A stretch of DNA of 64,000 nucleotides from JAOPZW01 sp963806015. GTDB lineage: Bacteria; Actinomycetota; Thermoleophilia; Solirubrobacterales; Solirubrobacteraceae. The position numbers were made by a program, and so were the translations under genes. Under the pieces are notes generated by a model. The model made no database searches, was not told where the DNA came from, and was given only the letters and a program-made list of their open reading frames with translations. The DNA lies in contig CAWDWM010000005.1 of assembly GCA_963806015.1 (NCBI GenBank), forward strand, positions 62,001-126,000. Direction: 5' to 3'. Of this stretch, positions 33,004-40,491 are shown piece by piece. Within the stretch, counting starts at the first letter, position 1, and every line of letters begins with the position of its first letter.

Positions 33004-33764
33004 TCGATCAGCGCCCCGCAGCTGACGTTGACGATCGCCGCGGTCATGCTGCGGGCCCAATCCGAAGCGGCGAAGACGGCCGCGTTGCCGACGTCCTCGA
33101 GCGTCGCGGGCCGCCCGAGCAGCGTCTGCCCCGCGATCATCTCGACGATCTCCGCGCGACCCTCGATGCCCTCGGGGAGCGACTCGGGCACCCCGCCGCT
33201 GGCGAGCGTGACGACGCGGATGCCGTGCAGCCCGAGCTCGGTGGCGAGCTGGCGGCGCATCGTCTCGATCGCGTCGAAGGCGACCTGCGTCCCTCCCAGG
33301 TAGTAGTCGCGCATCGGGCCGCTGCGGTCGCCGGGACCGCCAAAGGCCAGGATCACCCCTGAGCGCCGGGGGATCATGTGGCGCGCGGCCGCCCTCGCGG
33401 TCAGGAAGGTCGTCCTCGCCGCCGTCTGCACCGGCGCCAGGAAGTCGTCGACCGCCATCTCGGCGAGTGCCGTCCCGTGGGTGTAGGGGTGGGCGATCAG
33501 GTTGAACGAGATGTCGATGCCGCCGGCGTCCGCCGCCACGGCGTCGGCGTGCGCGTCGACCGCCTGCTCGTCGAGCGCGTCGACCTGGGCCGATTCAGCC
33601 CTGCCCCCCGCCGAACGGATCTCCTCGGCCACCACCTCGAGCGTCGCCGGCGTACGGCCGGCGAGGAACACCCGGGCGCCCTCGCGGGCGAACGCGCGCG
33701 CGACGGCGCCGCCGATCGATCCGCCCCCTCCGTAGATCACCGCGTTCTTGTTCTCGAGCAGCAC
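33000..33764 (-). CDS. SDR-family protein with altered catalytic residues
   Basis: A 254-residue short-chain dehydrogenase/reductase fold protein. The cofactor motif is VIYGGGGSIGGAVARAFAREGARVFLAGR near the N-terminus; VDALDEQAVDAHADAVAADAGGIDISFN and DFLAPVQTAARTTFLTARAAARHM follow. The usual catalytic Ser is missing in GVILAFGGPGD, and the YxxxK pair appears only as DYYLGGTQVAFD without the Lys at the expected place. The C-terminal SMTAAIVNVSCGALID is normal for the fold. Activity may be lost or changed. GTG 33764 is chosen over a start 30 bases upstream because AAGGAGG precedes it at 6 bases. Convergent with the MFS gene. Confidence 0.8.
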   Translation of the reverse strand: MLLENKNAVIYGGGGSIGGAVARAFAREGARVFLAGRTPATLEVVAEEIRSAGGRAESAQVDALDEQAVDAHADAVAADAGGIDISFNLIAHPYTHGTALAEMAVDDFLAPVQTAARTTFLTARAAARHMIPRRSGVILAFGGPGDRSGPMRDYYLGGTQVAFDAIETMRRQLATELGLHGIRVVTLASGGVPESLPEGIEGRAEIVEMIAGQTLLGRPATLEDVGNAAVFAASDWARSMTAAIVNVSCGALID

Positions 33765-33770
33765 GATGTG

Positions 33771-33777
33771 CCTCCTT
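33771..33777 (-). promoter_or_regulatory. Shine-Dalgarno AAGGAGG deciding the SDR start
   Basis: A perfect AAGGAGG on the minus strand ends 6 bases before the GTG at 33764. It supports that codon rather than the in-frame start at 33794, which would place this element inside the gene. Confidence 0.75.
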
Positions 33778-33860
33778 GGTCTCGGATCTCCCAACGTAGA
33801 CCGTGTGACGTCCCGGAACTCAGCGGTCGGCGTTCGGACGCGGACGCAGCATTGTCGGCG

Positions 33861-34000
33861 TCATGGCACGAGGTCCATCTCGGCGACGGCGTCGAGGACG
33901 AACCACGCGAGGTGACCCTCGGGCAGCCACTCGCGCACATCGGGCGGCATCAGAAACGACTGCTCGCGATCACACGCAATGAAGTTTCTGCCCCATCACC
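33861..34000 (-). pseudogene. IS1182-type transposase, N-terminal relic
   Basis: The minus strand encodes FIACDREQSFLMPPDVREW followed by LPEGHLAWFVLDAVAEMDL, the unmistakable N-terminus of an IS1182-type transposase, then a stop at 33861. The ATG at 33996 (ATGGGGCAGAAAC) is one base out of frame with this segment, so the start is frameshifted. Beyond 33861 the continuation expected of the family (PFY..YR.DG) is gone and unrelated DNA begins. Only about 45 residues of a roughly 450-500-residue protein remain. Upstream, 38 bases from the ATG, lies the element's terminal sequence. Confidence 0.8.
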
Positions 34001-34037
34001 AGATCGTCTTAAACCCCTCGGACGGCACCCCGTTTGT

Positions 34038-34060
34038 GCGACAGCCTCACGCGAACGGAG
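34038..34060. repeat. IS terminal sequence, left copy of inverted pair
   Basis: gcgacagcctcacgcgaa at 34038-34055, followed by cGGAG. The exact reverse complement of the 18-mer, followed by the same GGAG after one mismatch, is at 39279-39301. It lies just outside the start of the transposase N-terminal relic, as the right end of a minus-strand IS copy should. Confidence 0.7.
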
Positions 34061-34317
34061 CAGTGCGTGTACGAGACGCGATTGCCACACGCGGGGATAG
34101 GAGTGGTTCGGCGACGCTGCTTTTCAACGGACGCAGGCGCGACCCTCGTCGTCCGGAACGAGTGTCTGCGGGGCTCACTCCGGTGCGCTCGCTTCTGGGC
34201 GAAGGCGCCGCGCGGCGCATTGCGCTTCGCCCGTTCAGGATCGGGGCCGGTTACTGCCCGCTCTCAGGCGGCGCGCGGTAGCCACGGCTCTGATGAACAC
34301 CGACCCACCTTTCGACC
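34061..34317. other. Non-coding stretch inside the IS-flanked island
   Basis: No gene is supported. The sequence has lower GC than the rest of the window and frames here (for example across 33979-34281 on the plus strand) run over the IS end and show no recognisable protein. Confidence 0.5.
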
Positions 34318-34332
34318 GGCCCTGACAGGGCC
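34318..34332 (-). terminator. Short hairpin after the DUF1330 gene
   Basis: ggccct (34318-34323) and agggcc (34327-34332) form a 6-bp stem with a 3-base loop, 19 bases beyond the stop of the minus-strand DUF1330 gene. Too short to be certain. Confidence 0.35.
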
Positions 34333-34351
34333 ATCCATCGGCCGGAGCCGT

Positions 34352-34750
34352 TCAGCCCGAGACGGGATCCATGACGTGCAGTTGGGAGTCCTGCACCGAC
34401 CGTGTCCGCAGCGGCTCGTTGGCCGCATACAAGCTCGTATTGAGCATGTCGACGAAGACCTGGCGACTTGGATAGCCGACGATCAGCACCAGATCCCAGT
34501 AGCGCTCGCCTATCAACGCCTCGGCCGGCGTCGCGGCCGTGACCACCTCGAGCCCGAAGTGCTCCACGAGCGGGAGGTTCGCAGCCGAGTACGCGGCATA
34601 GTCGTCCGCCCCCCCGTCCGGGACGAACTTCAGCAAATTGAGCATCTGGATGGGTCCCTGCGCGGGGTGGGCGGATAGCAGCTCCTCGGCGCGCGCGCCA
34701 AGCTCCGTCCGGACGCGGGCGAAGAGCCCCTCGGTTGCGCGTGGCGTCAT
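34352..34750 (-). CDS. DUF1330-family protein
   Basis: A 132-residue protein with the ferredoxin-like dimeric alpha+beta barrel pattern of DUF1330. GPIQMLNLLKFVPDGGADDYAAYSAANLPLVEHFGLEVVTAATPAEALIG, then YWDLVLIVGYPSRQVFVDMLNT, which corresponds to the family's W.......FPS...F..... signature. The role of this family is not established. It overlaps the upstream epoxide-hydrolase-like gene by ATGA, so the two are coupled. Both sit in the IS-flanked island. Confidence 0.78.
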   Translation of the reverse strand: MTPRATEGLFARVRTELGARAEELLSAHPAQGPIQMLNLLKFVPDGGADDYAAYSAANLPLVEHFGLEVVTAATPAEALIGERYWDLVLIVGYPSRQVFVDMLNTSLYAANEPLRTRSVQDSQLHVMDPVSG

Positions 34751-35205
34751 TGCGTGCTCCCGGAGGTCGAGGCGGCGCGCACTGCCACGGTGTCGGTGGC
34801 GTCGTCGGCCGCGTCGTAGGTGACGCCCAGACCGGCCTCGACGGTCTTCAGATCGAGATAGTCGCGCCATTCGGCGATCTTGCCGTTGCTGATCCGCATG
34901 ATGCCCATGACCGGGAGGTCGACGGTGGGATAGCCGTCACGGATGAGGTAGTCGACCCTCTCGGTGAGCACGAGATCGTCACGGGAGGCGATCGCAAGTG
35001 TCCCGATCCGCACGGTGAATGCCCCGAAGATCTCCGTGAGGTAGGCGCGGATCGCATCGACACCGTGTCGTGGTGGCAGCGGCATGTCGATATACGAGGC
35101 GTCCGGAGTGAAGAAGGAAAGGATGCTCTCGATATCGCGGTGCTCCCAGGGCTCGAAGAACTCGAGCACCACGGCTTCGTCGGGCGTTTCGGCAGATGCG
35201 GTCAT
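34747..35205 (-). CDS. Limonene-1,2-epoxide hydrolase-like protein
   Basis: A 152-residue protein with a strong match to the limonene-epoxide-hydrolase pattern: FFTPDASYIDMPLPPRHG, VLTERVDYLI, LPVMGIMRISNGKIAEWRDYLDL. LEH enzymes open epoxides with water using an Asp-Arg-Asp triad, seen here as Arg83, Asp85 and Asp115, with Tyr38 helping position the water. The Asn normally two residues after that Tyr is Asp40 here, a conservative but notable change. ATG 35205 is preceded by AGGAG at 7 bases. Coupled to the DUF1330 gene downstream. Substrate not deducible. Confidence 0.82.
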   Translation of the reverse strand: MTASAETPDEAVVLEFFEPWEHRDIESILSFFTPDASYIDMPLPPRHGVDAIRAYLTEIFGAFTVRIGTLAIASRDDLVLTERVDYLIRDGYPTVDLPVMGIMRISNGKIAEWRDYLDLKTVEAGLGVTYDAADDATDTVAVRAASTSGSTQ

Positions 35206-35664
35206 CCATTTCTCCTATCAAACGGTTGGCAGATAACGAAGATAACAAGGCTCTGCCGTCTCCCGCGTCGTCCCTTAAGCAATTTGAACGGCCACGCCGA
35301 TCGAGGGCACAGGGCTGCGCGCCCCTAAGGGGTCGACTACTCGCTTGCACCACGCCGACCCCACGAGCCTGGCGGCCGACCAGGTGACGCTGCCCGAATC
35401 CAGCGAAACCCTGCGGCGAGGTTCGTCTGACGCTGCATCGTGTCCCACTCGGTGCGGCAGTGACGACCGGAGCTTCCGCTTGCGCGTGCGGACGCGGTAG
35501 CGGCTCGGACGCGGCCGGGCGGTCCGGCGGCCGGGAAGGCGGCGGCGATCGCGTCGCTGCGGCCGACCGGGCGTGGCATTGCGCTGGTTGCTCGCGGCCG
35601 AGGTGGCGAATGCTGCGGTGGAGCGCGCTTGCGCGGTGGCCGTGGTCTCTGAGACGCTGTCGCT
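35206..35664. other. 459-base stretch without a supported gene
   Basis: This lies upstream of the epoxide-hydrolase-like gene. The first 70 bases are AT-rich (Shine-Dalgarno and probable promoter for the minus-strand operon). The remainder is GC-rich with open frames on both strands but no recognisable protein signature. Confidence 0.4.
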
Positions 35665-35925
35665 GTGGCCACCCGGCGACAGCGGACCATGGTCGAACGT
35701 CTCGCGCTTCGCGTCACCGGCGCAGACGTCCGCGGGCCAGCGCTGCGGGGACCGACCGCGATGGCGCCCGTCGCCATCGGTGCGCTCGCGGTGGGCGCGG
35801 TGGCAATCGGCCGGCTGGCGCTCGGGCGGGTGAGCATCAAGCGTCTGACCATCGAGGAGCTCGAGGTCACGCGGCTGAAGGTGACCGAGCTCGAGGTCGC
35901 CGGCGAGCAGCGCCCGCGCGTCTGA
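35665..35925 (+). CDS. Small protein with hydrophobic repeat (Val-Ala-Ile-Gly / Leu-Glu-Val)
   Basis: A frame of 86 codons from GTG 35665, with in-frame ATGs at 35689 and 35761. The sequence MAPVAIGALAVGAVAIGRLALGRVSIKRLTIEELEVTRLKVTELEV shows a period of about five residues alternating small/hydrophobic with basic or acidic positions, like a short beta-helix. Proteins with this pattern occur as hypotheticals in actinobacteria. The start is uncertain: no clear Shine-Dalgarno precedes GTG 35665. Function unknown. Confidence 0.5.
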   Translation: MATRRQRTMVERLALRVTGADVRGPALRGPTAMAPVAIGALAVGAVAIGRLALGRVSIKRLTIEELEVTRLKVTELEVAGEQRPRV

Positions 35926-36132
35926 ACTCCAAGCGTCAAGGGGCTGAGGACGGGACGCAGACAACCGCGAACGCGGGCGGCTGCGGAGCGCCGCAAACGC
36001 GCGAGCGGGAGCGCTCGGCGCAGCGCGCGCCCGACCACTCGTGCGAGGCAGCAGTCCAGCAACGTTCGCATGACCCACCGCGGTGGCGGTGCGACCGTTG
36101 GCCGAGAGGACCGTCGTCGAGCTTGGCGGGGG

Positions 36133-36160
36133 ATCGCCGCGCCAGAGTTGGCGCGGCGAT
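36133..36160 (-). terminator. Hairpin terminator of the GH3 gene
   Basis: A perfect 12-bp stem (atcgccgcgcca at 36133-36144 with its complement at 36149-36160) around a 4-base loop, 17 bases past the stop of the minus-strand GH3 gene. Confidence 0.7.
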
Positions 36161-36176
36161 TCCGCGTTCGTGAAAA

Positions 36177-38639
36177 TCAGTGGATGGTGAAGGCTGCTGA
36201 CACGGCGACGTTGTACGGCGTCGTGACGTTGTTGTTCAACTGGACGACGTAGCTACCTCGCTCGACAGTCGGTGGTCCGGACGCGTCGATGTCTCCCTGC
36301 GTCTCGGCCAGCGTGGAGACCGGGAATGCGACGTGAACGGTCTTGGACTGGCCGGCGTCGAGCGTGACCCGCGTGAATCCGACCAACCTCTGCGGAGGCA
36401 CGACCACGCTGCTGACCGGCTGGGACACGTAGACGGGAACGATGTCGGTCCCGCTGCGAGATCCGGTGTTGCTGACCGTGAACGTCGCCGTCGCCGTGCC
36501 GTGGCGGGAAACATTCGCTGTCACCGAGAGGCCGCTCGTCGTGAACGTGGTGTAGGACAGGCCGAACCCGAACGGGTAGAGCGGGTTGTAGGCGTGTCCC
36601 TGCCCGGATCCGGTGCCCGGTAGCTGGTCGAAGAACTTCGGCTGGTCGCCCAGCGGTGAGGGTGCGGAGCCGTCGAAGTCCCCGCCCGGCGCAGCGGCGT
36701 CGGACGGCCAGCTGATCGGCAGCTTGCCGCTCGGATCGATCCTGCCGAAGATCGCGTCGGCGACTGCCTGGCCGGCCTCGGTGCTGCCTTGGTAGGCCAT
36801 CAGAATCCCGTTCGCCTTCTCGGCATCGGGCCCCAGGCCGACCGGACGTCCGGCGATGACGACGACGATCACCGGCTTGCCGGTGTCCTCGAGCGCCTTG
36901 ATCTCAGCCTTCTGGTCAGGCGGCAATTGGGGCGCCGGGTTGTCGCCCAGCCCCTCGGCGTACGCCTTCTCACCGACCGCCACGACGTAGGCGTCGGCGG
37001 CCGTCTGCGCGGCGGTATCGCCGTCCGGTACGTACTGAGCGTTGCTGTCGACGTTCCGAATCCCCTCCTGCACCGTGGTACCGGGCGGAATCTGGTCAGG
37101 CGGACCCATGCAGCAGACGTGACCGGCACCGAAGACGCCTTGCCAGCTGACGCTCCACCCGCCGAGCTGGTTCGTCATCGAGTCCGCGCTCGGACCGGTG
37201 ACGACGACCTTGGCGGACGAGGAGAGCGGCAGCGTGTTGTTCTCGTTGCGCAGCAGGGTCATCGATTCCTGCGCCGCCTGGAGTGTTCCGGGTCGCCCAG
37301 CGGTGACCGCTGCGTTGGCGGCGTTGGCGTCGACGCACGCCATGCTCGGGTCGCCGACGCACGGTTGGTCGAACAGGCCGAGCTGGAACTTCAGCGTGAG
37401 AATCCGCCGCACTGCCTCATTGATCCGTGCCACCGAGATCAGGTGAGAGTGCACGGCCTGAAGGATGGCGGTCTGCCATTGATCGGGGCCGGTCACGTAC
37501 ATGGCCATGTCGACACCGGCGTTCACGGCCTTGGCGATCGCCTCAGCCGGGTTGGCCGCGACGTGGTACGCAGTCTGCAATGCCTGCACGTCCTGGTAGT
37601 CGCTGATCACGACGCCCTGGAAATGCATCTGGTTGCGCAGGATGTCGGTCAACAGGTAGTGCGACCCGGTGGCCGGCACGCCGTTGATGGAACCGGAGTC
37701 CACCATGACGGTCCCAGATCCGGCGTCGATACCGCGGGCATAGGACGGAAGGATCACGCTCTGCAGGTAGCTCAGGGGCAGCAGCGCCTCGTTGCGGTCG
37801 TGGCCGTTGATCGACTGCGAGTAGCCGGCGAAGTGCTTGACCGTTGCCGCCACACCGAGCGAACCGGCCGGACCGGGCGCCTGCATGCCTTGGATGTTCG
37901 CGGCGCCCAATGCCCCCGCAAGCACCGGCGCTTCGGCCCAGGTCTCGTATGTACGTCCCCACCTGTTGTCGCGGGCCAGATCCTGGACCGGGGCGAAGAC
38001 CCAGTTCCAGCCGGTCGCGCGGACCGCGTCAGCGGTCGCAGCTCCGCCGGCGCGAGCCGCCGATGGATTCCAGGTGGCGCCCATGCCGATGGACTGGGGG
38101 TAGAGCGGCGCCTGCCAGGGATGGCCGAAGCCGTGCACTGCGTCAACCCCGAAGATCAACGGAATGTGCAGCCGCGAATTCTGGATCGCGTACTGCTGGA
38201 TCATGTTGTACTCGTTGGCCCAGTCGTAGCCGGTGTTCCCGGTGCCGCCGTGCCCGGTCGTATCCGGCGGGTTGTCTGTACCGCCCGCAAGCAGCGAGCC
38301 CGTGTTGTTGTCGACGAGCCACGTCTTCAGGCAGTTCTGGTTCAGCTGGGCCCACCCCTGGCTTCCGCATGCGTTGGACGGACCGGTCACGTCGTCGACG
38401 AGTTGCTGGTCCATCTGGCCGACCTTCTCGGGCAAGGTCATCGCACCCAGCAGGGCGTTCACACGGGCCTGAATGGGCTTGTGGGCATCGAGCCACGGAG
38501 CGTTGGCCCGGTTTGTGGAGGCGGCGACGCCCTGGCCCATGAAGGCAGCCAGAGCTCCCGCCACCAAGGCGCCGACAGCGACGATGAACACCGCCCTCCT
38601 TCTCCTGCGCATACGGCCTCTGGGATGCGGAGCGGACAT
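36177..38639 (-). CDS. Secreted GH3-family beta-glucosidase-like glycoside hydrolase
   Basis: An 820-residue exported glycosidase. An Arg-rich N-terminus and hydrophobic helix (AVFIVAVGALVAGALAAFMG) form the signal peptide. The GH3 catalytic barrel shows LIFGVDAVHGFGH, NPSAARAGG, TVKHFAGYSQSINGHDRNEALLP (KHF near 268) and GVVISDYQD with the nucleophile Asp347. The second domain (TLLRNENNTLPLSSSAKVVVTGPSAD, then GRPVGL and LMAYQGSTEAGQAVADAIFGRIDPSGKLPISWP) and a C-terminal fibronectin-III-like domain (VPVYVSQPVSSVVVPPQRLVGFTRVTLDAGQS) follow. ATG 38639 is chosen over upstream codons because AAGGAGG lies 7 bases before it. Probably acts on plant or microbial glucans outside the cell. Inside the IS-flanked island. 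Confidence 0.93.
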   Translation of the reverse strand: MSAPHPRGRMRRRRRAVFIVAVGALVAGALAAFMGQGVAASTNRANAPWLDAHKPIQARVNALLGAMTLPEKVGQMDQQLVDDVTGPSNACGSQGWAQLNQNCLKTWLVDNNTGSLLAGGTDNPPDTTGHGGTGNTGYDWANEYNMIQQYAIQNSRLHIPLIFGVDAVHGFGHPWQAPLYPQSIGMGATWNPSAARAGGAATADAVRATGWNWVFAPVQDLARDNRWGRTYETWAEAPVLAGALGAANIQGMQAPGPAGSLGVAATVKHFAGYSQSINGHDRNEALLPLSYLQSVILPSYARGIDAGSGTVMVDSGSINGVPATGSHYLLTDILRNQMHFQGVVISDYQDVQALQTAYHVAANPAEAIAKAVNAGVDMAMYVTGPDQWQTAILQAVHSHLISVARINEAVRRILTLKFQLGLFDQPCVGDPSMACVDANAANAAVTAGRPGTLQAAQESMTLLRNENNTLPLSSSAKVVVTGPSADSMTNQLGGWSVSWQGVFGAGHVCCMGPPDQIPPGTTVQEGIRNVDSNAQYVPDGDTAAQTAADAYVVAVGEKAYAEGLGDNPAPQLPPDQKAEIKALEDTGKPVIVVVIAGRPVGLGPDAEKANGILMAYQGSTEAGQAVADAIFGRIDPSGKLPISWPSDAAAPGGDFDGSAPSPLGDQPKFFDQLPGTGSGQGHAYNPLYPFGFGLSYTTFTTSGLSVTANVSRHGTATATFTVSNTGSRSGTDIVPVYVSQPVSSVVVPPQRLVGFTRVTLDAGQSKTVHVAFPVSTLAETQGDIDASGPPTVERGSYVVQLNNNVTTPYNVAVSAAFTIH

Positions 38640-38646
38640 GACTTGA

Positions 38647-38653
38647 CCTCCTT
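38647..38653 (-). promoter_or_regulatory. Shine-Dalgarno AAGGAGG of the GH3 gene
   Basis: AAGGAGG on the minus strand, 7 bases before ATG 38639. It fixes the start at the signal peptide and rules out the longer open frame to 38840. Confidence 0.75.
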
Positions 38654-38699
38654 GGGTTGGGGTTAACCGCGGCCGGTGCTCTCCGTCGCCGAAATCGCG

Positions 38700-38940
38700 T
38701 GGCGGCAGCGAGCCTTTGCCGTCCAGGCATTGCCGAACGGCTCCGGAATGCCGCGTGATCGGCACATGGAAGACCTCGAAGTGGCCCCTGACCCGAGTCG
38801 GTCGCGCTCGCCTGAGATCCGCAGGCGGCGCTCGCGCCATCGCCGATGAACGAGTCGCTCATGGGAAACGTCAGGTGGACGGGCGGCGCCGCGGCGGCTG
38901 ACGTCGCGACAACCCCGAGCGGTAGAGCCACCCGCAAGCA
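38700..38940 (-). pseudogene. Possible decayed small secreted protein
   Basis: On the minus strand one frame reads a signal-peptide-like stretch ending VATSAAAAPPVHLTFPMSDS and then FIGDGASAACGSQASATDSG; a second frame continues RGHFEVFHVPITR. Together they resemble the pattern of small actinobacterial secreted proteins (signal, AACGF-type Cys, then a beta segment), split by a frameshift near 38780. There is no complete frame. Weak support; offered as what this otherwise empty 640-base gap may contain. Confidence 0.3.
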
Positions 38941-39278
38941 GCAATCCCGGAAGCGGTGCGCGCCCTCTTCTCATCGAGCTCTTCTGTTGACTGGACCCTC
39001 GGAGCTGCCGGCGTCAGCAACACTTCTCCGTTCAGCACGACAAGTCAACCCAGTCGATCCGCAGGACCCGTCCCGGTCGCGTGCTCCGAGCGCGTATCCG
39101 GGTCGTCTGTCCCGTCCGCAGCGGTCGCCCGGGCGCGCAGCCCTGCTTCCTCCTTCGCCTGATTTTGTGCGTCTCTCTACCTGCCACGCGTCGGTTGATC
39201 GTTCCGCGCCGGGTTGCCGCCGATCGTGCGGCGCGGCCCTCGCCGGGCGCGTCGAACGTCCGCGGGCACGCGGTTCTC

Positions 39279-39301
39279 CTTTCGCGTGAGGCTGTCGCGT
39301 A
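39279..39301. repeat. IS terminal sequence, right copy of inverted pair
   Basis: ctcctttcgcgtgaggctg followed by tcgc: the reverse complement of the 18-mer at 34038-34055, with the same GGAG extension on its outer side. It lies 62 bases beyond the stop of the transposase C-terminal relic, as the left end of a minus-strand IS copy should. Confidence 0.7.
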
Positions 39302-39363
39302 AGTCCGGGGGCTCGCCGCGGTCGGAGAGGCCCGGCAACGGCGGGTGCCGCCGGCCGCGGCCC

Positions 39364-39575
39364 TCAGGCGGCCGCGGTGGCGAGCTGGTGGCGGTGGAGC
39401 TCGAGAAGATCGTGGGTGGCGGTGATCAGGCGCCATGCCGTGCGGACTGCTGATCCGCCTCGGCGGTGGAAGCGCTCGAGCTTGCGGTTGAACTCGGTGT
39501 TGGCGAACACCGGCTCGATCAGTTGTGTCGTAGTCGGTAGAGCTCGGCGCCGCGCTCGGTGGACAGGTACAGGAC
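39364..39575 (-). pseudogene. IS1182-type transposase, C-terminal relic
   Basis: The minus strand encodes LIEPVFANTEFNRKLERFH then RRGGSAVRTAWRLITATHD and LLELHRHQLATAAA before a stop at 39364, the standard C-terminus of IS1182-type transposases. Just upstream the same strand reads LYLSTERGAELYRLRHN followed by a stop, so a frameshift splits the last 70 residues. The relic ends where the GST coding region ends (39580). All of the middle and N-terminal coding sequence is missing. Confidence 0.78.
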
Positions 39576-39579
39576 TTCG

Positions 39580-40233
39580 TCACCCAGCTTGCGATTGTCC
39601 GGCGTTGATCGCCCATTGGGCGGCGAAAGCCCGTTCGTATGCGGGCCGGGCTTCGCCGCGGGCAACATAGGCAGCAAGTTTCGGGAACTCGTCCAGAAGG
39701 CCCGAAGGTCTCAGCCTGAGCAGCACCGACACCATCATGAGGTCGCCCGCGCTGAAGTCCCCATCGAGCCAGTCGGCATCGCCCAAGCGGGCAGAAAGTT
39801 GGACCAGTCGATCGCGAATGCGGTCTTTGACCAGCGGCAGGCGCTCTTCGGCCCATGGCTCGTCGCCCTCCACGATCCTGGCGGTCACGAGTTCGAGGAT
39901 CGGCGGCTCCACGGTGTTGAGCGCGGCGAACATCCAGGTGATCGCCCGCGCCCGCGCATTGGCATCGTCCGGGAACAGTCCCGCGTGGTGCTCGGCGATG
40001 TGCAAGACGATCGCGCCTGTCTCAAACAGGGCAAGATCGCCTTCCTCATAGGTCGGAATCAGCCCAAAAGGATGAAGGCGCAGATGCGCGGGCTCCATCT
40101 TCGAGCGCAACGAGACAAGGCGAACCTCGTAGGGCTGGCCCACCTCTTCAAGCGCCCAGCGAACGCGCGTATCGCGCGCCAGGCCCTGGCCGCCATCGGG
40201 CGAGCGCTCAAAGGCGGTGATGACGATGGTCAT
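39580..40233 (-). CDS. Glutathione S-transferase-like protein
   Basis: A 217-residue thioredoxin-fold plus helical-domain protein of GST type. RWALEEVGQPYEVRLVSLRSKMEPAHLRLHPFGLIPTYEEGDLALFETGAIVLHIAEHH contains the cis-Pro (LIPTY) and the ESAAI-like FETGAI site binding the glutathione gamma-Glu. The C-terminal helical domain has DWLDGDFSAGDLMMVSVLLRL. Most actinobacteria use mycothiol, so a GST is unusual and suggests transfer from a proteobacterium. The codon usage has more A and T than its neighbours. Its ATG overlaps the stop of a 39-codon upstream ORF (ATGA), and its stop abuts the IS relic. Confidence 0.88.
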   Translation of the reverse strand: MTIVITAFERSPDGGQGLARDTRVRWALEEVGQPYEVRLVSLRSKMEPAHLRLHPFGLIPTYEEGDLALFETGAIVLHIAEHHAGLFPDDANARARAITWMFAALNTVEPPILELVTARIVEGDEPWAEERLPLVKDRIRDRLVQLSARLGDADWLDGDFSAGDLMMVSVLLRLRPSGLLDEFPKLAAYVARGEARPAYERAFAAQWAINAGQSQAG

Positions 40234-40349
40234 CGTGAGACGCCCCTCAGGTTCGCCTCCGTGGCGTCATCGACGTCGGTCACCAACTCGTCCGGCTGCT
40301 CGGCGCCACCGGCGAGGGACAGAAACAGCGAGGCCGCTACCTTGCGCAT
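40230..40349 (-). pseudogene. N-terminal fragment of a dihydrofolate-reductase-like (RibD C-terminal) protein
   Basis: A 39-codon ORF, MRKVAASLFLSLAGGAEQPD continuing ELVTDVDDATEANL. It resembles the first 30 or so residues of the RibD C-terminal/dihydrofolate-reductase-like family (MRK...S.FLSLDGV.E.PD.W). GAGGAG lies 8 bases before the ATG, and the stop overlaps the GST start (ATGA), so ribosomes finishing it could start GST. The rest of the gene is absent. Probably a relic now acting as a translated leader for GST. Confidence 0.55.
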
Positions 40350-40491
40350 CGGCCGATCTCCTCGTCTCGCGGTCAGAGTCATAAGCACAGGGACTCGGCC
40401 CACTTTGGAAACTCATCGCTGGCAGCCGAAAGAGTCGACGTGTGGAACTCGTCGGCGGTGACTGCGACGCCCAGGTCGGGGCCGACCCTGG

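Noticed and set aside
33979..34281. 100-codon plus-strand frame in the island
   Set aside because: It starts inside the antisense of the transposase relic and crosses the IS end; no recognisable protein.
38640..38840. N-terminal extension of the GH3 gene to 38840
   Set aside because: AAGGAGG directly before ATG 38639 and the signal peptide starting there show the real start; the extension would bury the signal peptide.
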